Positions 35,132 through 44,102 of a stretch of 64,000 nucleotides of DNA are shown here, piece by piece (positions within the stretch are counted from its first letter, which is position 1; every line of letters begins with the position of its first letter). The stretch covers positions 1,736,001 through 1,800,000 of the forward strand of contig NZ_CP059725.1 in the NCBI RefSeq assembly GCF_014117425.1, read 5' to 3'. A model generated the notes under the pieces. It saw only the letters and a program-made list of their open reading frames with translations, was not told the DNA's origin and made no database searches. The DNA comes from Bartonella sp. HY038. GTDB lineage: Bacteria > Pseudomonadota > Alphaproteobacteria > Rhizobiales > Rhizobiaceae. Both the position numbers and the translations under genes were made by a program.

Positions 35132-36241
35132 TTAAGCTACAATTTTAACCCAATTATGCGGATCAGCCTTTTCGCCGCGCTGAATATGCACCAATTGATT
35201 GCGCAAGGCACGGGTAACCTCTCCCGTCTCATTATTATTGACAACAAACTCACCACCTTCATAACGAATTGTGCCAATCGCCGTAATAACCGCCGCTGTA
35301 CCGCAAGCAAAAACCTCTTTTAACTTGCCACTTGCCGCGTCATTCTTCCATTCATCAAAAGAATAAAGACGCTCTTCAACCTTAAATCCATTATCATGAG
35401 CAAGCTGGATAAGCGATGCACGGGTAATTCCTGGCAAAATAGTACCCGTAAGTGGCGGCGTCACCAATACATTACCTTCATGAACAAAAAAGATATTCAT
35501 GCCGCCAAGTTCTTCAACCCAGCAATGTTCAGCCGCATCTAAAAACACTACTTGGTCGCAGCCTTTGTCATAAGCTTTTGCTTGTGCTGCAAGGCTAGCG
35601 GCATAGTTTCCACCGCATTTTACCGCGCCAGTGCCGCCACGCGAAGCGCGGGTCAATGTTTCTTCTACCCAAACGCTAACTGGCTTACCCTCACCTTTAA
35701 AATATGCACCAACTGGCGACGCAATAACGCAAAAAATAAAACTATGTGCGGGACGTACCCCAAGGAAACTCTCATTTGCAAACATGAAGGGACGCAAATA
35801 AAGGCTGCCATCTTCTTCTGTTGGTATCCAATCCTTATCAATTTTGACAAGCTGCTCAACAGCTTCAAGAAAAATATTTTCAGGTAAAGCAGGCATCCCC
35901 ATCCGAATGGCAGATTTTTCCATACGCTGTGCATTTTGATCTGGCCGAAATAATGTAACCTTGGCATTATTACCATCAGTATTGCGATAAGCCTTCATGC
36001 CTTCAAAAATTTCTTGGGCATAATGTAATACGGCACCTGCAGGATCCATTTCAAAGGGCTTACGCGCGCAAATTCGTGCATTATGCCAACCCTTTTCATT
36101 GCTCCATTCCACCACAGCCATGTGATCTGAGAACACTTTGCCAAAACCTGGATTCTTTAAAACTTCTTCACGTTCAGAAACTCCAACTGGATTTTCATTG
36201 GGAAGAATCTGAAATGTAAGATCCGAAGACGCCGTAGCCAT
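35132..36241 (-). CDS. ilvE: Branched-chain amino acid aminotransferase
   Basis: 369 residues from ATG 36241, the typical length of type II BCATs. The PLP lysine is in GTGAVKCGGNYAASL; LRPFMFA, VEELGGMNIFFV and LTGTILPGITRASL are further family blocks. It interconverts Leu/Ile/Val with their 2-oxo acids using glutamate. An in-frame extension to 36283 has no ribosome site. Monocistronic; the small-RNA candidate region lies on its promoter side. Confidence 0.95.
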   Translation of the reverse strand: MATASSDLTFQILPNENPVGVSEREEVLKNPGFGKVFSDHMAVVEWSNEKGWHNARICARKPFEMDPAGAVLHYAQEIFEGMKAYRNTDGNNAKVTLFRPDQNAQRMEKSAIRMGMPALPENIFLEAVEQLVKIDKDWIPTEEDGSLYLRPFMFANESFLGVRPAHSFIFCVIASPVGAYFKGEGKPVSVWVEETLTRASRGGTGAVKCGGNYAASLAAQAKAYDKGCDQVVFLDAAEHCWVEELGGMNIFFVHEGNVLVTPPLTGTILPGITRASLIQLAHDNGFKVEERLYSFDEWKNDAASGKLKEVFACGTAAVITAIGTIRYEGGEFVVNNNETGEVTRALRNQLVHIQRGEKADPHNWVKIVA

Positions 36242-36591
36242 TTTTAAATACCTTATCAAGATGACGTAAATTAATTGATACAATGATCATTAAACTTTAT
36301 GCCGCGATATTTCTGATTTTTCAATATAATTTTGTAAATAGGTCAGCATTTCAGACCAATTTCAAAAAAAATTGAATATTTTATAAAAAAAAGTTGGAAC
36401 TTTATTCTGTCTCAAGCATTTTACCTGCAACAAGACGAATGAAATGAAAGATTGCAAATCGTTTGGTTGATGTTTTCAACGATAACCAAACAAAAAATGC
36501 TTAAATAAAAGACTACCCCCCCTTTTTTTTAAGCTTTGGTGCACTAATTCTAAACATGAAATCTTGGATAGCTCCTAAGCGATTATCCTTT
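36242..36591. other. Intergenic region between ilvE and the small-RNA candidate
   Basis: About 350 bases with the ilvE promoter side. It contains an 8-bp inverted repeat GTTTGGTT...AACCAAAC (about 36459-36489) and a C7T8 tract near 36516-36530. No ORF. The promoter of the candidate RNA probably lies at its right end, but I see no consensus -35/-10. Confidence 0.35.
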
Positions 36592-36737
36592 GATACTTTT
36601 TAAGTCCCCCGCATAAAAAGTATCTATGCCCGGTAACTGGGCTAAACATACTGATCTTCCCCGTGCTCAGTATGTTTCATGACAACTCCACTTAGATTTT
36701 CCCTCTTTATTGCCTAAGTGGAGTTGTCTTTTTATTT
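36592..36737 (+). ncRNA. Candidate trans-acting small RNA with C-rich hairpin loops
   Basis: Four stem-loops in a row without coding potential. H1: GATACTTTTT/AAAAAGTATC (36592-36601, 36615-36624), loop containing CCCCC. H2: GCCCG/TGGGC (36628-36642). H3: AACATACTGA/TCAGTATGTT (36645-36654, 36667-36676), loop containing CCCC. H4: 15-bp terminator 36681-36728, loop containing CCC, then T5ATTTT. No plus-strand gene precedes the terminator, so it must end an independent transcript. C-rich loops facing outward resemble anti-Shine-Dalgarno loops of rhizobial sRNAs such as the alpha-r14 type. The 5' end is not determined. Confidence 0.6.
36681..36737 (+). terminator. Very strong Rho-independent terminator
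   Basis: GACAACTCCACTTAG (36681-36695) pairs perfectly with CTAAGTGGAGTTGTC (36714-36728); the tail is TTTTTATTTT on the plus strand. Read on the minus strand there is no T-run. Confidence 0.85.
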
Positions 36738-36814
36738 TGCTTCCTCCCATCTTAACCCATAATCAACCTTTGACCGTCTGTATTACACAGCTTATATTGA
36801 GTGTGAAACAGAAG

Positions 36815-38098
36815 CTAAATTTGCGCAAAAGACTGGTTTAAATCACCGATAATATCGTCAATACTCTCAATACCAATCGACAGACGGATAACTTCTGGCC
36901 CTGCACCAGCGGCATGTTTTTGTTCATCATTTAATTGACGATGCGTGGTTGAGGCGGGATGAATCACCAGTGAGCGCGTGTCACCAATATTAGCAAGGTG
37001 GGAAAACAGCTTTAACCCTGCAACAAATTTCACACCTGCCTCATAGCCGCCTTTAATGCCGAAGGTAAAAACCGAGCCAGCTCCAAGCGGCGCGATACGC
37101 TGCTGTAAAGCATAATAGGGGCTATCCTCCAAACCCGCATAAGAAACCCATGAAACTTGTGGGTGATTTTGCAAATATTCAGCTACCGCCAAAGCATTAT
37201 CACAATGCCTTTGCATACGCAGCGAAAGAGTTTCAACTCCTGTTAGCAGCATAAAAGCATTAAATGGCGATATGGTTGGGCCCAAATCACGCATGCCAAG
37301 CACGCGCGCCGCCAATGCAAAAGCAGCTTTTCCAAAAGCATCAGCAATGACAAGACCAGCATAATCGGGGCGCGGCTCTGTCAATTTATTAAATTTACCT
37401 GATTTATGCCAATCAAAATTACCGCCATCAATAATAACACCGCCCATAGAATTGCCATGACCACCAATAAACTTAGTCAGCGAATGGATAACAATGTTAG
37501 CGCCATGTTCAATTGGCCGCACAAGATAGGGGCTTGCCATTGTATTATCGACAATAAGTGGAATATTATGAGCCTTAGCCACCTTGGCAATTTCTGCAAT
37601 ATCAATAATAATGCCACCGGGATTAGCAAAACTTTCAATAAATATTGCTTTGGTACGCCCGTCGATTTGCGCCGCAAAACTCGCTGGGTCTGTAACATCT
37701 GCCCACCGCACCTGCCAATCAAAAGATTTAAATGCTTGGCCAAATTGATTGACCGAGCCGCCATAGAGTTGACGGGCGGCAATAAAATTATCACCTGCCT
37801 CCATCAAAGTATGGAAGGTTAAAAATTCTGCGGCATGGCCGGTAGCCGTTGCAAGCGCTGCGACACCGCCCTCCAATGCTGCCATGCGCTCCTCAAGCAC
37901 CGCTTGGGTGGGATTAGTTATGCGTGTATAAATATTACCAGCCTCTGCCAAAGCAAATCGATTTGCCGCCTGATCGGCATCTTCAAAAACATAAGCAGTT
38001 GTTTGATAAATTGGCGTTGCACGCGCACCAGTTGTCGGGTCAGGTGCAGCGCCTGCATGTATTGCTAAGGTGTCGAAATGCTTTGCATTGTCACTCAT
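36815..38098 (-). CDS. metY: O-acetylhomoserine aminocarboxypropyltransferase (O-acetylhomoserine sulfhydrylase)
   Basis: 427 residues, the length of MetY rather than MetB/MetZ (about 390). PLP lysine in HSLTKFIGGHGNSMGG; the N-terminus TLAIHAGAAPDPTTGARATPIYQT and the C-terminal SLVIHPASTTHRQL are typical. It makes homocysteine from O-acetylhomoserine and sulfide in methionine synthesis. The start is ATG 38098 behind AAGGGAATATATA. I looked for a SAM-II riboswitch upstream, common before such genes in alphaproteobacteria, and found none. Confidence 0.94.
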   Translation of the reverse strand: MSDNAKHFDTLAIHAGAAPDPTTGARATPIYQTTAYVFEDADQAANRFALAEAGNIYTRITNPTQAVLEERMAALEGGVAALATATGHAAEFLTFHTLMEAGDNFIAARQLYGGSVNQFGQAFKSFDWQVRWADVTDPASFAAQIDGRTKAIFIESFANPGGIIIDIAEIAKVAKAHNIPLIVDNTMASPYLVRPIEHGANIVIHSLTKFIGGHGNSMGGVIIDGGNFDWHKSGKFNKLTEPRPDYAGLVIADAFGKAAFALAARVLGMRDLGPTISPFNAFMLLTGVETLSLRMQRHCDNALAVAEYLQNHPQVSWVSYAGLEDSPYYALQQRIAPLGAGSVFTFGIKGGYEAGVKFVAGLKLFSHLANIGDTRSLVIHPASTTHRQLNDEQKHAAGAGPEVIRLSIGIESIDDIIGDLNQSFAQI

Positions 38099-38160
38099 TA
38101 TATATTCCCTTTTAATTTACAAACAACACAACAATAGTCGTCAATTAGTACAATTATATT

Positions 38161-38586
38161 TTAAGAAAATTTCTCTAACTCAATATGGGGGCAACGATCC
38201 ATCACTACATTAATACCCGCTTCAATCGCGCGTTTAGCTGAAATAATATCGGCAATGCCAAGCTGCATCCAAAAAAGAAATGGTTTATGGGGCAAAGCCA
38301 ATACTTCATCCAAAATTGCAGGAACAGCATCAATATTGCGGAAAATATCAATCATATCGATTGGTTCATCAATATCTGCCAAACGGGCATAAACTTTTTG
38401 CCCCAAAATTTCTTTGCCAGCCTGCCCCGGATTTACCGGAATGACCTTATAGCCGCGGCTTAACAAAAATTCCATTACTACAAAACTTGGTCGCGCCGCA
38501 TTGGGCGATGCACCAAGCAATGCAATGGTTTTTACACGATTAAGAGCTGATAAAATCTCATCATCATCTAAAAGTAAATCGGCCAT
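38161..38586 (-). CDS. CoA-binding (YccU-like) protein
   Basis: 141 residues, ATG 38586 with AAGGAGGA, an excellent ribosome site. Rossmann-like CoA-binding domain: TIALLGASPNAARPSFVVM, GYKVIPVNPGQAGKEILGQKVY, IDMIDIFRN, FLFWMQLGI, and the C-terminal VVMDRCPHIE. The family resembles the N-terminal domain of succinyl-CoA synthetase; its role in the cell is unclear. It lies 62 bases upstream of metY on the same strand, so the two are probably co-transcribed. Confidence 0.88.
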   Translation of the reverse strand: MADLLLDDDEILSALNRVKTIALLGASPNAARPSFVVMEFLLSRGYKVIPVNPGQAGKEILGQKVYARLADIDEPIDMIDIFRNIDAVPAILDEVLALPHKPFLFWMQLGIADIISAKRAIEAGINVVMDRCPHIELEKFS

Positions 38587-38931
38587 AAGACATCCTCCTT
38601 GATTCTTATAAAACTATACCGCTTTTTTCAGCTATTACACGTAAAATAAACCATGACTTTAGCCCCCAATAAGCAAAATCAAACCAAAATTATTATGGTA
38701 TTATAATACCCTACAAATAACAACTTGATTTAATTATATTAATTAATTTTATTGCAAAATAATTTTGCTTGCTTTTTAAGCTTTCACGCTTTATTGACAA
38801 GGACTGGATTGGGATATCACATCCCTCACCTTTTGTAGCATGTGATGCTGCAATATAAGCAACAAAAAAAGCCTGCCTCATTATGATTTATTATCATATT
38901 TGTGTATGGATCTATTTTAAGGAAAACTTCT
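38587..38931. promoter_or_regulatory. rplM promoter and leader region
   Basis: 345 bases between divergent genes. A plausible plus-strand promoter is TTGACA (38794-38799), a 17-base spacer and TCACAT (38817-38822), giving a leader of about 100 bases before rplM. The -10 is weak. No leader hairpin resembling the known L13 leader motif was recognised. Confidence 0.4.
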
Positions 38932-39396
38932 ATGGCAACCTTTTCACAAAAGCCAGCCGAAGTGGTAAAAAAGTGGGTTATTATTGACGCTGAAGGCCTA
39001 GTCCTTGGTCGTCTTGCCTCACTTGTTGCCAATCGTTTGCGCGGTAAACATAAACCAACCTTTACGCCTCACGTTGACGATGGTGACAATGTCATTATCA
39101 TTAATGCTGACAAGGTGGTTTTGACCGGTAAGAAATTTACTGATAAAGTTTACTATTGGCATACTGGCTATATTGGTGGCATTAAACAACGTACAGCTCG
39201 CCAAATTCTTGAAGGCCGTTTCCCTGAACGCGTCGTAGAAAAAGCCGTTGAGCGTATGGTTCCACGTGGCCCACTAGGCCGCCGCCAAATGAAAAACCTG
39301 CGCGTTTATGCAGGCACAAATCATCCCCATGAAGCTCAGCAGCCGGAAGCGCTCGATGTTGCAGCGCTAAACCGTAAGAATAAAAGGATTGCTTAA
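38932..39396 (+). CDS. rplM: 50S ribosomal protein L13
   Basis: 154 residues from ATG 38932, with AAGGAAAA upstream. Standard L13 text: [88 protein letters not shown]. Binds 23S rRNA early in assembly. Two bases separate its stop from the rpsI start: the conserved rplM-rpsI operon. Confidence 0.98.
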   Translation: MATFSQKPAEVVKKWVIIDAEGLVLGRLASLVANRLRGKHKPTFTPHVDDGDNVIIINADKVVLTGKKFTDKVYYWHTGYIGGIKQRTARQILEGRFPERVVEKAVERMVPRGPLGRRQMKNLRVYAGTNHPHEAQQPEALDVAALNRKNKRIA

Positions 39397-39398
39397 TC

Positions 39399-39890
39399 AT
39401 GGCCGAGCAAATCAATTCCCTATCTGACCTTGGTGCAGTAGCAGGCAATGTTGTTGCCGCTGCAGTTGAAAGCGCACCAGTTCACGTACAAAAGCTTGAC
39501 AGCCTTGGCCGTGCCTATGCAACCGGCAAGCGTAAAGACGCTGTTGCCCGCGTATGGGTAAAGCCAGGTTCAGGTAAGATCATCGTAAACGGCAAAGAAT
39601 TTGATAAGTATTTTGCCCGTCCTGTTCTTCAGATGGTTCTTCGTCAGCCAATCGTTGCAACAAACCGTGATGGTGAATTTGACATCATTGCAACCGTTGC
39701 TGGTGGCGGTCTTTCAGGCCAAGCTGGTGCAGTTCGTCATGGTATTTCCAAGGCGCTTACTTATTATGAACCAGCATTGCGCGCTATTCTTAAAAAGGGT
39801 GGTTTCCTTACCCGTGATAGCCGTGTTGTTGAACGTAAAAAATACGGTAAAGCTAAAGCTCGTCGTTCTTTCCAGTTCTCAAAGCGTTAA
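39399..39890 (+). CDS. rpsI: 30S ribosomal protein S9
   Basis: 163 residues. The first 35 residues are an alphaproteobacterial extension; the S9 domain starts at [17 protein letters not shown], with [18 protein letters not shown] and the invariant C-terminal tail [11 protein letters not shown] that reaches the tRNA in the P site. A perfect terminator follows 26 bases on, so the operon ends here. Confidence 0.98.
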   Translation: MAEQINSLSDLGAVAGNVVAAAVESAPVHVQKLDSLGRAYATGKRKDAVARVWVKPGSGKIIVNGKEFDKYFARPVLQMVLRQPIVATNRDGEFDIIATVAGGGLSGQAGAVRHGISKALTYYEPALRAILKKGGFLTRDSRVVERKKYGKAKARRSFQFSKR

Positions 39891-39916
39891 TATTTCGCTT
39901 TATATTTTTTGGAAAA

Positions 39917-39940
39917 CCCCGCTTTATGCGGGGTTTTTTA
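39917..39940 (+). terminator. Terminator of rplM-rpsI
   Basis: CCCCGC (39917-39922), 5-base loop, GCGGGG (39928-39933), then TTTTTTA, with AAAA before the stem extending the pairing. Confidence 0.9.
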
Positions 39941-40028
39941 TTGTTTTTTTTCCATTGCAAATTAAGTAAAATTATCCATTATAAATGATAACCAATCAAA
40001 CTAAGCATTAAAGCGCAAAGAGTTATCA

Positions 40029-41954
40029 ATGGAAAACCAAGCCCATAACGCAGAAGTTGCAGCCTATATTAAAGATTATCTCAACAATGAAAACTTCGCA
40101 CAATTTGCCGTATTACTAACTGGCAAATGGGGCAGCGGCAAAACCCATTTTATTTTTGATTTAAAAAAGCAATATGAAAATTTAACACCATATGAAAAAT
40201 ATTTAGGCAATAAAGAATTTAATTGGATTTACGTAAGCCTTAATGGCATAGAAACAGTTGAAGAAATTGAAAAACGTATCATTCTTGCTGCGTATAGTTG
40301 GCTTAACAATAAAGCTTTAAATTTGGGACAAAGCTTTTTGAGCAGCATCGTTGCTTCACCGCAAATCTACGGCGTTGGCTTTGATACTAAAAAATTTGCA
40401 AAAGATTTAAAAGAATTATTGCCGAAAGTTAAAAACACCGCTTTTATTTTTGATGATATTGAGCGCTGCCGCCTGCCCTTATCCAACCTCTTTGGCTACA
40501 TTAATAATTTTATTGAGCATGATAGACTAAAAGTTATTTTAGTTACCGATGAAGACAAGCTCAAAGAATATTACGCTAAGGAAATAACTGCCCCACAACA
40601 AGATCGCAGCTTTTCGAGTTACGAGCAAGTTAAAGAAAAACTTGTTGGGCAAACTTTGGAAATAAAGCCAGATATTACAAGCGCTATAAATAAATTCATA
40701 ATCAATTTAAAAGCTGATGATATTCGTAAAATTATCTTAAACAATCAAAATGATATTTTAGAAATTTTCAAACAGTCAAAAGCAAAGAATCTACGCAGTT
40801 TAAAAACAGTGTTATTTAATTTTAAGAGGTTATTTGATTATTTAAAGACTATAAAAACTGCGTCAACATACGACCACCATATCTTTGATGACCAAATAAA
40901 AGATGTACTATTAAAAATTTCAGCCATTACTTTTGCTCATCTGAATGGCGACATTAGCGATACGAATGAAATTTATCTCGGCACGAGCGCTCAAATGAAA
41001 AATGTAATCGATAGCCTCTCAAACACGAGCAAAAATACTGCTTCCGCAGCCTCGAAACGCCATTATCCCAATTTTTCTTTTTCTGAGGTACACAGATCAC
41101 TTAATTGGTATCAAAACCCAATTAACCTATTCGAACTTGGTAATTTTGTAAAAAGAGGCATTTTACCTTCGGAAAAATCGATAATCACATCTTTTAAAGA
41201 AGACTTTCAGACACGCAAGGCAAAAAAAGAAGCTGAGGATGTTTCGATTTTATGGATAAAATTAGTTAGGTGGCAATTTAATGACCCGAATAAACTTGAT
41301 GAAAACCTACAACCTGTAATGAAGGCATTAAGAAATTTTAAATTCACAAGAATGGGAGATATCTTACAAGTTGCAAGTCAAATCAATCTATTGATCGAAA
41401 TGAATTACAACCCTCTGCCTAATGGAGAGAGTTTGGAGGAATATTTTACTAAGTATTTAACTTCGCTAAACGCTCAAAATATACCTGCTAGCTTTGATGA
41501 ATTAAACGACTTGAGATTTAATGGATATAGTGGATATGAATATTATTTAGAAGGCGCTCAGAGTCTAGTGGCTAAAATTAAAGCTAACACTACAAAAAGA
41601 GCTATAAAAACTTTAAGAAACAGCCGAAGACTTATCGATTTTATATCAAAAGATGATTTCAAAAATATGAGTGAGGAACAGTATATTTCATTTCCGCTAA
41701 TGAATTATGTTGATGTAAAAGACTTTGCCAGACTAATTAATATAGCGGGCGAAATACATGACACGCCCCCTTTGGCTATTAGAGCACTAATAAACCGCTA
41801 CCAAAACGCAGCCAACTTGAAACAAGAAGAACAAAGCTGGTTAAAACAACTAGAAGACGAATGTCAAAAACAAATAGCAATGCTGCCCGAGCCATTTAAA
41901 ACCCATAGACAACTTCTTTTAGATGTGTATTTTAAAAATTTAATTTTGAATTAG
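40029..41954 (+). CDS. KAP-family P-loop NTPase
   Basis: 641 residues. Walker A GKWGSGKTH (32-40) and the KAP-type Walker B FIFDDIERC (140-148); then VILVTDEDKL (sensor region). The rest is helical without a recognised domain, and no membrane helices are visible, unlike many KAP proteins. It has its own terminator-bounded place between rpsI and lrgB. The ribosome site is weak (GAG, A/T-rich leader). KAP NTPases appear in prophages and defence loci; here it is a lone insertion of low G+C, suggesting a one-gene defence or signalling element (inference). Confidence 0.82.
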   Translation: MENQAHNAEVAAYIKDYLNNENFAQFAVLLTGKWGSGKTHFIFDLKKQYENLTPYEKYLGNKEFNWIYVSLNGIETVEEIEKRIILAAYSWLNNKALNLGQSFLSSIVASPQIYGVGFDTKKFAKDLKELLPKVKNTAFIFDDIERCRLPLSNLFGYINNFIEHDRLKVILVTDEDKLKEYYAKEITAPQQDRSFSSYEQVKEKLVGQTLEIKPDITSAINKFIINLKADDIRKIILNNQNDILEIFKQSKAKNLRSLKTVLFNFKRLFDYLKTIKTASTYDHHIFDDQIKDVLLKISAITFAHLNGDISDTNEIYLGTSAQMKNVIDSLSNTSKNTASAASKRHYPNFSFSEVHRSLNWYQNPINLFELGNFVKRGILPSEKSIITSFKEDFQTRKAKKEAEDVSILWIKLVRWQFNDPNKLDENLQPVMKALRNFKFTRMGDILQVASQINLLIEMNYNPLPNGESLEEYFTKYLTSLNAQNIPASFDELNDLRFNGYSGYEYYLEGAQSLVAKIKANTTKRAIKTLRNSRRLIDFISKDDFKNMSEEQYISFPLMNYVDVKDFARLINIAGEIHDTPPLAIRALINRYQNAANLKQEEQSWLKQLEDECQKQIAMLPEPFKTHRQLLLDVYFKNLILN

Positions 41955-41972
41955 ATTAAAAATTGATTGTTT

Positions 41973-42689
41973 TTAAAGCAAATGCAGCACATAGCCAAGC
42001 ACTGGTGCCAACATTACATTAACGATACCCACCAACACCATCACAAGGCCGGCGATTGATCCTTCTTCAACGCCTATTTGGTGGGCGCGTGCCACCCCTG
42101 CGCCATGCGCGCCCATACCAAATAGTGCGCCGCGCGCAATTTTGCTGCGCAAAGGCAAAACTTTCATAACCAACTCGCCAAGAGCTGCACCAAAAACACC
42201 GGTTAGAACAACGAAAATTGCCGTTAAATCAGGTATGCCGCCAATATCACTTGATACGGTCATGGCAAAAGGCGTACTCATCGAACGAGGCAAGAGACTA
42301 AGCCGCATAGATTCATCTAACTGCAACATAGTTGCCAAACCATAGGCGGTAAGCATGGCAGTTGTGGAACCCGCAAAAACACCAATAGCTAAAATCACCC
42401 AATTTTTCCGGATAACCTCACGTTGCTGCCAAATGGGAATTGCAAAAGCAACGGTAACGGGCCCTAAAATTGCCATTAACCAATGGGTGGAGCTGATATA
42501 ATGCGCATAATCGCCTTTTAGCAGCACCACAAAAACCATGACCAGTAAAGGTGTTACGGCAAGCGGTGTTAGCCACCAAAAGGTAAAGCGGCGATAAAAT
42601 GCTTTTGCAGCATAATAAAGCCCAATAGTAAGCAAAGACCAAAAAACAGTTTGCACAAGTGGATTATAGAAAAAATCAACGCTGCTCAT
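41973..42689 (-). CDS. lrgB: LrgB/CidB-family membrane protein
   Basis: 238 residues with 6-7 membrane helices. LrgB signatures: FWWLTPLAVTPLLV, ILGPVTVAFAIPIWQQREVI, LLPRSMSTPFAMTVSSDIGG, and GMGAHGAGVARAHQIG. Pairs with the holin-like LrgA to control murein hydrolase activity or export of small metabolites. Its start overlaps the lrgA stop by 14 bases. Confidence 0.92.
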   Translation of the reverse strand: MSSVDFFYNPLVQTVFWSLLTIGLYYAAKAFYRRFTFWWLTPLAVTPLLVMVFVVLLKGDYAHYISSTHWLMAILGPVTVAFAIPIWQQREVIRKNWVILAIGVFAGSTTAMLTAYGLATMLQLDESMRLSLLPRSMSTPFAMTVSSDIGGIPDLTAIFVVLTGVFGAALGELVMKVLPLRSKIARGALFGMGAHGAGVARAHQIGVEEGSIAGLVMVLVGIVNVMLAPVLGYVLHLL

Positions 42690-43080
42690 GACGTAAAGTC
42701 CAACGGTAACAAAGATCTATCGTCAAAGCGGTAACGCTCATCACCACTAAGGTCCCTGCAAGAATGACTAATAGAATTTTTAAACCAAGAAAACCAATAA
42801 ACTCTTTATGGTCAAGCAGGGCCAATACTGCCGGAATAAAAAACAACAGCATTTCAGCCAATAACCAATTGGCACCGCGCTTCATGCTTGAAAGACTAAG
42901 CCAGCCAAAACCCAATGCTATTAAAACAAGACCAAGACCAATAATGCCGCCAGGCAAAGGTAAATGCGCATAGCGAGCGATCACCTCACCCAACAGCCAA
43001 AAAGCACCAATAAGCATCATTTGTGCAATTAAACTGCGATGCATAAAAAAGCGTGACTGAATGAATAAACGACGGCTCAT
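42676..43080 (-). CDS. lrgA: LrgA/CidA-family holin-like protein
   Basis: 134 residues from ATG 43080, which has AAGGAG nine bases upstream; the frame extends to 43113 without a better start. Four membrane helices; signature GEVIARYAHLPLPGGIIGLGL and EMLLFFIPAVLALL. First gene of the lrgAB operon, divergent from the LysR regulator with two matching operator sites in between. Confidence 0.92.
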   Translation of the reverse strand: MSRRLFIQSRFFMHRSLIAQMMLIGAFWLLGEVIARYAHLPLPGGIIGLGLVLIALGFGWLSLSSMKRGANWLLAEMLLFFIPAVLALLDHKEFIGFLGLKILLVILAGTLVVMSVTALTIDLCYRWTLRHEQR

Positions 43081-43121
43081 GGCAAAAACTCCTTGACCTT
43101 TTATATAGATCATTATTATCT

Positions 43122-43167
43122 ATTCTTAAAGTGAATTGATTTCATCAAAACTATTCTAAAATGGAAT
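43122..43167. promoter_or_regulatory. Paired LysR operator sites between lrgA and its regulator
   Basis: Two copies of ATTC-N7-GAAT (T-N11-A type): ATTCTTAAAGTGAAT at 43122-43136 and ATTCTAAAATGGAAT at 43153-43167, centres 31 bases apart, i.e. three helical turns on the same face. They fill the divergent promoter region, as expected for a LysR tetramer. Confidence 0.75.
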
Positions 43168-43170
43168 ATC

Positions 43171-44049
43171 ATGCATACACGTTCGTTAAAAGCCTTGGTT
43201 GAAGTAGTACGTTTAAACAGCTTTTCGGCCGCAGCCCTTGCCATGAATGCGACCCAGTCAACCATCAGCAAGGCGATTAGTCAGCTTGAATCATTTTATG
43301 ACGTGACCTTGCTTGAACGCGGAAAAAACGGCGTTCGCCTTACTGCAATTGGCAAGCGCGTTCACCAACATGCATTGCGAATATTGGCAGAAGAAGACGC
43401 TATTTTACGTGAGGTTGCGGATATAAAAGGCATGAAGCGTGGCTTGTTGCGTATTGGCCTACCACCTATTGGTAGTTCGGTACTATTTGCCCCTGTTTTA
43501 GCACAATACACAACGCAATACCCCAATATTGATATTGAAATTGTGGAACATGGCGGCAAAAAACTTGAAGAAATGGTGCGTCACGGTGATATAGAACTTG
43601 CGGCAACCTTGGTCCCAACCACCAAAGGCTTTAACTACCAAGAAGTACGGAACGAGCCCTTAGTCGCCTTAATGTCGGACAATGCTGCGGCAGGGCGAAA
43701 AAAAGCATCATTGGCAGAACTTGCCATTCATCCCTTTATTTTATTTGAAAGCCAATTTGCTTTAACACCAATTGTTTTAGATGCCTGCACCGAAGTTGGA
43801 ATTGCACCTAAAATATCAGCCAAATCAAGCCAGATAGACTTTATCTTTGGTTTGGTTGCCGCAGATATGGGGGTTGGATTTTTACCTAAAATGATTGCTG
43901 AAGCCCGCCCTTATCCCGGCGTGCAACGTATTGAAATTGAAGACCACCCGATCGCATGGCATATGGTAATTCTTTGGCGAGAAAATGCACATCTATCAGA
44001 GGCAGCAAAAGCTTGGCTTCAACTATCAAAAAAATTCCACAATAATTGA
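43171..44049 (+). CDS. LysR-family transcriptional regulator of lrgAB
   Basis: 292 residues. The winged HTH is clear: MHTRSLKALVEVVRLNSFSA, MNATQSTISKAISQLE, LLERGKNGVRLTAIGKRV. The substrate-binding domain follows (RIGLPPIGSSVLFAPVLAQY and onward). Its start is 91 bases from lrgA on the other strand, and the two operator copies lie between. Probably activates lrgAB in response to a small molecule and represses itself, like CidR (same family). The ligand is unknown. Confidence 0.9.
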   Translation: MHTRSLKALVEVVRLNSFSAAALAMNATQSTISKAISQLESFYDVTLLERGKNGVRLTAIGKRVHQHALRILAEEDAILREVADIKGMKRGLLRIGLPPIGSSVLFAPVLAQYTTQYPNIDIEIVEHGGKKLEEMVRHGDIELAATLVPTTKGFNYQEVRNEPLVALMSDNAAAGRKKASLAELAIHPFILFESQFALTPIVLDACTEVGIAPKISAKSSQIDFIFGLVAADMGVGFLPKMIAEARPYPGVQRIEIEDHPIAWHMVILWRENAHLSEAAKAWLQLSKKFHNN

Positions 44050-44102
44050 ACAAAATTGCAGATAAATATCAATGAAGGTCTAATATTGTAGAGATTTATA
44101 AA

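Noticed and set aside
36516-36530. C7T8 tract as a terminator
   Set aside because: No stem precedes the T-run on either strand, so it is only a homopolymer tract.
38099-38160. SAM-II or other methionine riboswitch before metY
   Set aside because: Only 62 A/T-rich bases separate metY from the upstream gene and no conserved pairing or pseudoknot pattern can be seen.
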